NCBI RefSeq assembly: GCF_000341185.1
Contig: NZ_ANBH01000163.1
Coordinates: 1-61,412, forward strand
Direction of reading: 5' to 3'
From: Nocardiopsis chromatogenes YIM 90109
GTDB taxonomy: Bacteria > Actinomycetota > Actinomycetes > Streptosporangiales > Streptosporangiaceae
Length of the DNA stretch: 61,412 nucleotides
Shown here: piece after piece, positions 18,849 through 25,440 of the stretch
Position numbering within the stretch: position 1 is the first letter of the stretch
How the letters are laid out: every line of letters begins with the position of its first letter
Notes under the pieces: model-generated
Databases searched by the model: none
Told to the model about the DNA's origin: nothing
What the model saw: only the letters and a program-made list of their open reading frames with translations
Made by a program: the position numbers and the translations under genes

Positions 18849-19910
18849 GTGATGCCCTCCGCCTCCCCCGCCCGGGCGGCCGGACCGCCGAGCACGCCGG
18901 GTTTCGGCGCCGCCGTGCGCGCCCGCCGCACGACCGGCCTGGCGGTGCTCGTGTGCCTGCTCGCCGCCTGCGCCGCGGCGAGCCTGCTCATCGGCGCCCG
19001 CACCATCCCGCCCGCCGACGTCTGGCGCGTGCTGGCCGCACCCGACGGGGGCGAGGCCAGCGCGGTCGTGTGGTCGCTGCGCATGCCCCGCACCGCCATC
19101 GGGATCGCCGTGGGCGCCGCGCTCGGCGCCGCCGGGGTGCTCATGCAGAGCCACACCCGCAACCCGATCGCCGACCCCGGCATCCTCGGCGTCGCGCACG
19201 GCGCGGCGCTCGGGGTGGTCCTGGGCGTCTTCCTGCTGGGGATGACCGAGCCGTCCGCATTCGTGTGGCTGGCGGTCGCCGGGGCGCTCGCCGCCTCCGC
19301 GGCGGTGTTCGCCATCGCCTCCGGCGGGTCCCGCGGCCCCACCCCGGTCACCCTCGTGCTCGCCGGGGCCGCGATGAGCGCCCTGCTCAGCGGGCTCGTG
19401 TCGGCGATCGTGCTGATGGACCACGCCAGCCTGGAGGTGTACCGGTTCTGGCGGCTGGGCACCCTTGCCGGCCGCCCCATGGACGTGCTGTGGCAGGTGC
19501 TGCCGTTCATCGCGGCCGGGCTGGCGCTGGCCGCCGCCAACGCCCCCGGCCTCAACGCGCTGGCGCTGGGCGACGACGTGGCCACCGCGCTCGGCCAGCG
19601 GGTGCGCCTGACCCGCGCCACCGGCGTGGCCGCCATCGCCCTGCTCACCGGCGCCGCCACGGCCGCCGCCGGGCCGATCGCCTTCGTCGGGCTGGCCGCC
19701 CCGCACCTGGCCCGCGCGGTCACCGGCCCCGACCACCGGTGGATGCTGCCGCTGGCCGCCCCCGCCGGGGCCTGCCTGGTGCTGGCCGCCGACATCGCCG
19801 GACGGGTGGTGCGCGGCAGCGGCGAGGTGGAGGTCGGCATCGTCCTCGCCGTTCTGGGCGCCCCGTTCTTCATCGCCCTCATCCGCAGGGGAAGGATGAT
19901 CGCCCCGTGA
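18849..19910 (+). CDS. FecCD-family siderophore ABC permease, first subunit
   Basis: The 353-residue membrane protein has the FecCD pattern of about ten helices, with LRMPRTAIGIAVGAALGAAGVLMQ, NPIADPGILGVAHGAALG and TAAAGPIAFVGLAAPHLAR. It forms the inner-membrane channel with the next gene. The open frame reaches further upstream into the iron-box region. I prefer GTG 18849 with GAGGAG ten bases before it; ATG 18852 is equally possible. Its stop overlaps the next start (GTGA). Confidence 0.9.
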   Translation: MMPSASPARAAGPPSTPGFGAAVRARRTTGLAVLVCLLAACAAASLLIGARTIPPADVWRVLAAPDGGEASAVVWSLRMPRTAIGIAVGAALGAAGVLMQSHTRNPIADPGILGVAHGAALGVVLGVFLLGMTEPSAFVWLAVAGALAASAAVFAIASGGSRGPTPVTLVLAGAAMSALLSGLVSAIVLMDHASLEVYRFWRLGTLAGRPMDVLWQVLPFIAAGLALAAANAPGLNALALGDDVATALGQRVRLTRATGVAAIALLTGAATAAAGPIAFVGLAAPHLARAVTGPDHRWMLPLAAPAGACLVLAADIAGRVVRGSGEVEVGIVLAVLGAPFFIALIRRGRMIAP

Positions 19911-21010
19911 CCCCCGCCGCACCGCCCGCACTCCCCGCACCCGCCCCGCCCGGCCGCCGCCGCGCACTGCGCGCCGGACCGCTGTCCTGGACCTGGCGGC
20001 CGCGCACCCTGGCCGTCGCGCTGCTCATCCTGGCCGCGCTGGCCGGGCTGTTCGTCCGAGCGCTCACCGCCTTCGACGACTACCCGATGGGCGCCGCCGA
20101 CGCCCTCGCCGTGCTCGCCGGAGGCGGCGACGGCGGGGAGCGCTTCGTCGTGATGGAGCTGCGGATGCCCCGGGCGCTGACCGGAGCCCTGGTCGGCGCC
20201 GCACTGGGGCTGTCCGGAGCGATCCTGCAGGGGGTGGCGCGCAACCCGCTCGCCAGCCCGGACACCCTGGGGATCGGCTGGGGCGCCTCGGTGGGCGCCG
20301 TCCTGGTGATCGTGCTCGGCGGCAGCTCGGGCGGGGTGAGCGGCGCGGCCGCCCAGTTCGGCGTGCCCGCCGGGGCGGTGGTGGGCGGCCTGGCCGCCTC
20401 CGTCGCGGTGTTCGGCCTGTCCTGGCGGTCCGGGGTGGCGAGCACCCGGCTGCTGCTGGTGGGCGTCGCCGTCTCGCTGATGTGCGCCAACCTCGTCTAC
20501 TGGGTGATGACCTGGAGCGACCTGCAGGACGCGGCCCGCGCGCAGACGTGGGTGACCGGCAGTCTGCACGCCGCCGACTGGGACCGCGTCGGGGTGGCCG
20601 CCGCCGCGCTGGCGGTGCTGCTGCCGACGGCCCTGGCCGCCGCGCGCGCCGTGGCGGCGCTGGGGCTGGGCGACGACGCGGCGCGCGGCCTGGGCGTCCG
20701 GGTGGACGCCGCCCGGCTGGTCCTGATGCTGTGCGCGGCACTGCTGGTGTGCGCGGCCACGGCGGCGGCCGGGCCGATCACCTTCGTCGCGCTGGCGGCC
20801 CCGCAGATCGCCCTGCGGCTGTGCGGCGCCGCCGAGCCGCCCCCGCTGACCTCGGCCCTGACCGGGGCCGCCCTGACGCTCGGCGCCGACCAGCTCGCCG
20901 CCGGGCTGTTCGCCCCCACCCAGCTGCCGGTGGGCGTGTTCACCGCGGTCCTGGGGGCGCCGTTCCTGATGTACCTGATCATCCTCCGGCACCGGGAGGC
21001 CCGCCTGTGA
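19907..21010 (+). CDS. FecCD-family siderophore ABC permease, second subunit
   Basis: The 367-residue partner permease shows LRMPRALTGALVGAALGLSG, NPLASPDTLGIGWGASVGAV and TAAAGPITFVALAAPQIALR. GTG 19907 overlaps the first permease, and its own end overlaps the ATPase gene, so the three are tightly coupled. A Pro/Arg-rich cytoplasmic N-terminus of about 30 residues precedes the first helix. Confidence 0.9.
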   Translation: MTPAAPPALPAPAPPGRRRALRAGPLSWTWRPRTLAVALLILAALAGLFVRALTAFDDYPMGAADALAVLAGGGDGGERFVVMELRMPRALTGALVGAALGLSGAILQGVARNPLASPDTLGIGWGASVGAVLVIVLGGSSGGVSGAAAQFGVPAGAVVGGLAASVAVFGLSWRSGVASTRLLLVGVAVSLMCANLVYWVMTWSDLQDAARAQTWVTGSLHAADWDRVGVAAAALAVLLPTALAAARAVAALGLGDDAARGLGVRVDAARLVLMLCAALLVCAATAAAGPITFVALAAPQIALRLCGAAEPPPLTSALTGAALTLGADQLAAGLFAPTQLPVGVFTAVLGAPFLMYLIILRHREARL

Positions 21011-21846
21011 CCACCGACCGCTCCCCCTCCGCCGCGCCCGAAGGCGCCGCCGGGTCCCGGCTGCGCGCCGAGGGCGCCACCCTGGCCTACGGCGAGACGG
21101 TGATCGCCCGCGACCTGGACTTCGCGGTCGCGGACGGCGCGGTGACCTCCGTCATCGGCCCGAACGGGTGCGGCAAGTCGACGCTGCTGCGGGCGCTGGG
21201 GCGGCTGCTGCGGCCCCGCTCCGGGCAGGTGGTGCTGGACGGGCGCCCGATCCAGCGGACCGCGCCCCGCGACGTGGCGCGGACGGTGGCGGTGCTGCCG
21301 CAGTCGCCGCTGGCCCCGCCCGGCCTGACCGTCGGCGACCTGGTGATGCGCGGGCGCCACCCGCACCAGAACTGGTACCGGCAGTGGTCGTCGACGGACG
21401 CGGCGGCGGTGGCCGAGGCGCTGGAGATGACGGGCGTGGCCGACCTGGCCGACCGGCCGCTGGAGCGGCTCTCGGGCGGCCAGCGGCAGCGCGCGTGGAT
21501 CTCCATGGCGCTGGCGCAGGGAACCGACCTGCTGCTGCTCGACGAGCCGACCACCTACCTGGACCTGGCCCACCAGATCGAGGTGCTGGACCTGGTGCGC
21601 GGCCTCAACCGGGACCACGGCCGGACGGTGGTGATGGTGCTGCACGACCTGAACCTGGCGGGCCGCTACAGCGACCTGCTGGTGGCCATGCACGACGGGG
21701 AGATCCGCGCCTCGGGCCCTCCGGATGAGGTCCTGACGCCCGACCTGGTGGCCCGGACGTTCGGCCTGGAGTGCAAGGTGGTCCCCGACCCGGTGTCCGG
21801 CTCACCGCTGGTGGTCCCGGTGGGGGTGCGTGGCGCGGGCGGGTAG
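21007..21846 (+). CDS. Siderophore ABC transporter ATPase (FepC/FecE type)
   Basis: The 279-residue ATPase has Walker A GPNGCGKST, the signature LSGGQRQRAW, Walker B LLLLDEPTTYLDL and the switch histidine in VLHDLN. FepC-like features include GLTVGDLVMRGRHPHQ. GTG 21007 overlaps the second permease. It is the last gene and converges on the PIN toxin gene. Confidence 0.92.
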   Translation: MTTDRSPSAAPEGAAGSRLRAEGATLAYGETVIARDLDFAVADGAVTSVIGPNGCGKSTLLRALGRLLRPRSGQVVLDGRPIQRTAPRDVARTVAVLPQSPLAPPGLTVGDLVMRGRHPHQNWYRQWSSTDAAAVAEALEMTGVADLADRPLERLSGGQRQRAWISMALAQGTDLLLLDEPTTYLDLAHQIEVLDLVRGLNRDHGRTVVMVLHDLNLAGRYSDLLVAMHDGEIRASGPPDEVLTPDLVARTFGLECKVVPDPVSGSPLVVPVGVRGAGG

Positions 21847-21903
21847 GCGCCCGGGGTCAAGGACGAGAGCGTTCAACGCGTCGGCGCGATCCGGCGAAGG
21901 CCC

Positions 21904-22455
21904 TCACCAGAGATGGCGCCGCACCTCGGCCGCGAAATGGGGGACTCCGCATTGTTCGAGCCGGGCCAGTACGCCGGGAACGGTGGTCGGCTCCCGGCGG
22001 TACGAGGAGGCTTGTTCCCCGAGCACTCGCATGGTGAGCCCGGGATACAGGTCCAGTTGGTCGAGCAGAAAGTCGTCAGGCCTCACTGCGAGGATTTCGT
22101 ACGGGTCCAGAGCGTCCTTGGGGAAGTCCTTGACGTTGAAGGTAACGACGACCTCAGCGTTCGCGCGTACGGCCGCAGCAAGGACGTGGCGATCCTTCGG
22201 GTCGTTGCCCATTCCGCCGATGAGCGACTCGTAGCCGGTCACCAGGGCGTCCGGGAACGCCTTGCGCATCTGCCTGATACGACGGTCCACCGGTTCGACG
22301 GGGATTCCGCGCTCGATCAGATTGCGCCTGAGCTCGTCCAGGACATCGTCGGACCACAGAGGTCGGTAGCTCCCGGTCTCCGCCAGTCGAAGCAGCGTGT
22401 CGGAGAGATACGCGGGGTACAGGACACACGTGTCGAGGAAGGCGGGGAATGCCAC
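21904..22455 (-). CDS. PIN-domain toxin-like ribonuclease
   Basis: The 183-residue protein starts FLDTCVLYPAYLSDTLLRLAE, typical of a PIN domain with the first catalytic Asp at residue 8. Further acidic positions appear in NDPKDRHVLAAAVRA and the strand VVTFNVKDFP. PIN proteins of this kind cleave RNA and are held in check by a partner. The start is GTG 22455 behind GGAG, only 12 bp after the stop of the helix-turn-helix gene, so the two form an operon. The 60-residue C-terminal extension is longer than in short VapC toxins. Confidence 0.85.
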   Translation of the reverse strand: MAFPAFLDTCVLYPAYLSDTLLRLAETGSYRPLWSDDVLDELRRNLIERGIPVEPVDRRIRQMRKAFPDALVTGYESLIGGMGNDPKDRHVLAAAVRANAEVVVTFNVKDFPKDALDPYEILAVRPDDFLLDQLDLYPGLTMRVLGEQASSYRREPTTVPGVLARLEQCGVPHFAAEVRRHLW

Positions 22456-22467
22456 GAGTCTCCGTCC

Positions 22468-22938
22468 TCACCTGGTGTCACGGGGCGTGGAGGTGGCCTC
22501 GTACAGGCCCGATTCCTCGGCTTCTGCGGCCATCTCGTCGAGGACCCGTCGACGTTCACGCCGGGTGCGCTCCTGGTAGTCGAGGACGTCTCGAAGTAGG
22601 ACCCTGCGGTGGCGCCCCCGCATGGTGAAGGGGATCTCGCCTTCGGACAGGCGCCGCACCAGGGTAGGCCTGGAGATGTCGAGCAGGTCGGCGGCCTCCT
22701 GCGTGGTCAGCATCGTGTTGTGCGGAGCGATCGATACCGCCAAGCCCTGGGACAGTGCTTCCACGACGCCGCAGAGGGCCTCGTACAGCTCATCGGGAAC
22801 CTCGATCTCCGAACCGTCCGGGCCCACCAGGCGGGCCTGACTCGGACGGTCCGACCCGCCCAGTTCATGGGCGAACCTGGTCAGTGCCGACCGGTCATCG
22901 GGCGGGAGGACCGTATGTTCCTGAAGTGTGCGCACCAT
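22468..22938 (-). CDS. Excisionase-type helix-turn-helix protein, probable antitoxin of the PIN toxin
   Basis: The 156-residue protein has an HTH_17/excisionase-like DNA-binding domain (about residues 74-120; MLTTQEAADLLDISRPTLVRRL, then EIPFTMRGRHRRVLLRDVLDY) and a C-terminal charged helix that could bind the toxin. The N-terminal 70 residues (VPDELYEALCGVVEALSQG) recall antitoxins with a dimerising segment. ATG 22938 is the best start, though its ribosome site is weak; the open frame runs to 23034. Order antitoxin then toxin fits a type II system. Confidence 0.8.
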   Translation of the reverse strand: MVRTLQEHTVLPPDDRSALTRFAHELGGSDRPSQARLVGPDGSEIEVPDELYEALCGVVEALSQGLAVSIAPHNTMLTTQEAADLLDISRPTLVRRLSEGEIPFTMRGRHRRVLLRDVLDYQERTRRERRRVLDEMAAEAEESGLYEATSTPRDTR

Positions 22939-23048
22939 GCACCCATGGTAGCCGTACTCGAAAAAAACGAAACCCCCGGTCGGACCCGCCGCCCCCGACG
23001 ACCGCCCGCGTCCCGCGTGAACGACGGAGAGCATCGCAAGGGACGACG

Positions 23049-23076
23049 AAAAGGCCCACAGGTCTTCCTATGGGCC
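23049..23076 (-). terminator. Rho-independent terminator of tRNA-Asn
   Basis: Read leftwards, a 10-bp stem (GGCCCATAGG with CCTGTGGGCC, one G-U pair) and loop AAGA are followed directly by TTTT, 12 bp after the tRNA 3' end. This is the clearest classical terminator in the window. Confidence 0.9.
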
Positions 23077-23087
23077 TCTCGTGGATG

Positions 23088-23160
23088 CTCCCGCGACTGG
23101 ACTCGAACCAGTAACCTGCCGGTTAACAGCCGGCTGCTCTGCCAATTGAGCTACGCGGGA
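23088..23160 (-). tRNA. tRNA-Asn (anticodon GTT)
   Basis: The 73-nt cloverleaf reads leftwards: acceptor TCCCGCG pairs with CGCGGGA, discriminator G, D-arm with AGCTCAATTGGCAGAGC, anticodon loop CTGTTAA with anticodon GTT, and T-arm GGTTCGAGTCC. The CCA end is not encoded, as is usual in actinobacteria. A -10-like TAGAGT lies about 60 bp upstream (23220-23225, minus strand). Confidence 0.97.
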
Positions 23161-23355
23161 TGGTGCTCGCGCCGCCTGTCGGAGGGGCCGTGGGCCCGTC
23201 CCCCGCGGCGACAGGTAATACTCTAGCGCACCTCCAGGCGTGCTCGTGACAGGTTCTCCCGTCCCCGATCGCCCTCCCCCGGGCGCCTTCCGGGGCTCGG
23301 GCGGCCGCGCGGGGTAACGTCGGAGCCACCAGCACTCGACGCCGAGGGGTACCCC

Positions 23356-23712
23356 ATGCGCTACCGGATCACCTTCATCGCCGGCCTCGCCGTCGGCTAC
23401 GTCCTCGGGGCCAAGGCCGGGCGCGCCCGCTACGAGCAGATCGCCGGGACCGCCCGCAGGGTCGTGGAGAGCCCCGCGGTCCAGGAGACCGCAGGCATCG
23501 TCGGGGCCCAGGTCAGCAGCGCCGGGAAGACCGTCGCCGCCAAGGTGGGCGAGCGGCTCCCGGTCACCTCCGTGCGGGACTTCCTGTCCCGCCCCACCAC
23601 AGAGGAGAAGGCCGAGATGGAGGCGGAGATGGAGATGGCGGCCGAGGCGGAGGCCTGGGCCGGTCTCAACGGCACCGGCCCGGAGGGCGCCCGGCCCGAC
23701 GCCGAGAGGTGA
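23356..23712 (+). CDS. YtxH-like small membrane-associated protein
   Basis: The 118-residue protein starts with one hydrophobic segment, FIAGLAVGYVLGAKAGRARYEQI, the usual opening of actinobacterial YtxH-like proteins, followed by an amphipathic, alanine-rich region and an acidic coiled stretch (EEKAEMEAEMEMAAEAEAW). ATG 23356 follows GAGGGG. No function can be assigned; such proteins often respond to envelope stress. Confidence 0.75.
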   Translation: MRYRITFIAGLAVGYVLGAKAGRARYEQIAGTARRVVESPAVQETAGIVGAQVSSAGKTVAAKVGERLPVTSVRDFLSRPTTEEKAEMEAEMEMAAEAEAWAGLNGTGPEGARPDAER

Positions 23713-23811
23713 CCGGACCCGGCCGCGGCCGGACGCGCCGGTCGGCTCCGTCGCCGGTCGGACCGGCCGCCCCACTTACCGCCGGGCGGCCGGCGATCTA
23801 GGGTGGGCCCC

Positions 23812-24297
23812 ATGAGATGGCTCCGCCCCACCGTCCCCCGGGACGTCCGCGACCGGCTCCGGCTGGAGCGGGGGGAACGCGTGCTGGCGCACGCCGACTC
23901 CCGCGAGGGCCCACTCGTGTCCACCGACCGCGCCCTGCACCTCCCCGACGGGCGCCGTGTCCGCTGGCAGGACATCGACCGGGCGCGCTGGGACGCCGAC
24001 GGCGAGGCGTTCACCTTCACCGAGGAGGGCGTCGGCGAGCACGTGTACACCGTCCCCGACCCGGGGCGGCTCGCCGAGACCGTGCACGAGCGGGTCACCG
24101 CCACCATCGTGGTCAGCCACCGCGGCGAGCTGCCGGAGGGCGGCTCCGGGTTCCGGCTGGTCGCCCGGCGGCCTCCGGGCGGCGCCGAGGTCGACTGGCG
24201 GGTCCATCTGGACGCGGGGCTGGACCCGGCCGACCCCCGTGTGCGCGAGGCCGTCCGGCACGAACTCACGGCCGTGCGCGAACGGACCGGGGTATGA
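23812..24297 (+). CDS. Conserved hypothetical protein of about 161 residues
   Basis: I recognise no named family, but the pattern is seen in small actinobacterial proteins of the PH-like/YokE kind: ERVLAHADSREGPLVSTDRALHLPDGRRVRWQDID (short phrases VSTDRAL and RVRWQDI). It has no signal or membrane segment. TAGGGT at 23799-23804 lies seven bases before ATG 23812 with a TTACCG-like -35 upstream, so the mRNA is probably leaderless; this decides the start over GTG 23803. Its stop overlaps the ATG of a tiny downstream ORF. Confidence 0.7.
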   Translation: MRWLRPTVPRDVRDRLRLERGERVLAHADSREGPLVSTDRALHLPDGRRVRWQDIDRARWDADGEAFTFTEEGVGEHVYTVPDPGRLAETVHERVTATIVVSHRGELPEGGSGFRLVARRPPGGAEVDWRVHLDAGLDPADPRVREAVRHELTAVRERTGV

Positions 24298-24389
24298 ACA
24301 CCCGCCCCACCGGTCCCACGCGGCCGGAGTCGGACGATTCACCGTTTTTCATCGCCCCGGAGAACATTCCGCCCCCGCATGGGCTCTAA
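24294..24389 (+). CDS. Possible 31-residue small protein, translationally coupled
   Basis: ATG 24294 overlaps the stop of the preceding gene (ATGA) and opens a 31-codon frame MNTRPTGPTRPE...ENIPPPHGL ending TAA at 24389. It is Pro-rich with an acidic aromatic middle (SDDSPFFIAPEN), unlike random high-GC frames. The coupling is the main support. There is no known family. Confidence 0.4.
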   Translation: MNTRPTGPTRPESDDSPFFIAPENIPPPHGL

Positions 24390-24524
24390 CGTTGGGAACG
24401 CCGGTCACGATCCGCGCACTCTCCAGTACCGGTCTCCCCCCGACCGCCTCCGCACCGCGGTCCCCGAGCCGTACCGGAGCGCCGACCGAACGGCACGCCA
24501 CACAGCGTCGAAGACAGGAGAACC

Positions 24525-25337
24525 ATGGGGTCCCCGAACCCTCCCGTCCCACCGCACGGCCCCTCCGACCCGTACCGCAACCCCGGTGCCGGGCCCGCCC
24601 CAGGGCAGGGCGCCCCGGGTGCCCCCGGCGGCCACGGCGCTCCCGGAGCCCCGGGGGCTCCGGGGGCTCCGGGCGTCCCGCCCGGACAGAACCCGCCCGG
24701 GGCCCACCCCACCCCTCCGGCCGGGGCACAGCCGCCCGGCGCCGTCCCCGGCGGCCAGGGGCAGGGCCCCGGCGCCCCGGGACCCGGCGGTCCGCAGAAC
24801 CCGTGGGACAGGCAGCCCGCACCCGCACCTCCGTCCGCACCCCGGAAGAAGTCGACCGGCCTGATCATCGCCTTGGCCGTGGTCGTCGTGCTCGCCCTGG
24901 TGGGCGGCGGCGGCACCGTCTACTTCTACATGCAGAACGAGCAGACCACCGCCGACCTGAACAGCGCCAACGACGAGATCGAGGCGCTCGGCGGCGAGAT
25001 CGAGGGGAACGAGGAGGAGGCCGAGCAGCGCGAGAAGGAGGCCCAGGAGGCCTACGAGTCCGCCGACCTCCCGGGCCTGTACGACGAGGTGACGACGCTC
25101 ACCGACGACCTCGACAGCTCGATGCAGGACTTCGCCGAGGCCTCCGCCGACGACGGCGCCAGCGTGCAGCAGATCGAGACGCTGTTCCAGAACATGTACG
25201 ACTGCCTGGGCGCCCGCGAGGAGTACAACATGGGCGCGGCCGAGCACGCCGCGCTCCTGGAGGAGAACGACCCGGACCTTCCGACCTACCTGTCGGAGGA
25301 CGCCTACCCCTGCGGCCGGGACTTCTGGGGCGTGTGA
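24525..25337 (+). CDS. Membrane protein with collagen-like N-terminal repeats and extracellular coiled coil
   Basis: The 270-residue protein has a Gly/Pro/Ala-rich cytoplasmic region (residues about 20-110) with collagen-like triplets GAPGAPGAPGAPG at 38-50, a Lys-flanked membrane helix (RKKSTGLIIALAVVVVLALV, about 107-135), then a charged coiled coil (138-180) and a compact domain with two cysteines (YDCLG and YPCGRDFW). The layout is that of a single-pass type II-like protein with a small extracellular domain. The ligand or partner is unknown. ATG 24525 follows ACAGGAGAACC. Confidence 0.75.
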   Translation: MGSPNPPVPPHGPSDPYRNPGAGPAPGQGAPGAPGGHGAPGAPGAPGAPGVPPGQNPPGAHPTPPAGAQPPGAVPGGQGQGPGAPGPGGPQNPWDRQPAPAPPSAPRKKSTGLIIALAVVVVLALVGGGGTVYFYMQNEQTTADLNSANDEIEALGGEIEGNEEEAEQREKEAQEAYESADLPGLYDEVTTLTDDLDSSMQDFAEASADDGASVQQIETLFQNMYDCLGAREEYNMGAAEHAALLEENDPDLPTYLSEDAYPCGRDFWGV

Positions 25338-25363
25338 GCCCGCGAAGCACCGCACCGGCCCCT

Positions 25364-25396
25364 GGGCCCGGCACCTGAGCCACAGGTGCCGGGCCC
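25364..25396. terminator. Bidirectional terminator hairpin
   Basis: A perfect 14-bp stem (25364-25377 against 25383-25396) with a 5-base loop sits between two convergent genes. Confidence 0.75.
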
Positions 25397-25440
25397 GTCC
25401 CGTTCCGGGCCCTACGGCGTCGGGGGCCGGGGGCCGCGCC

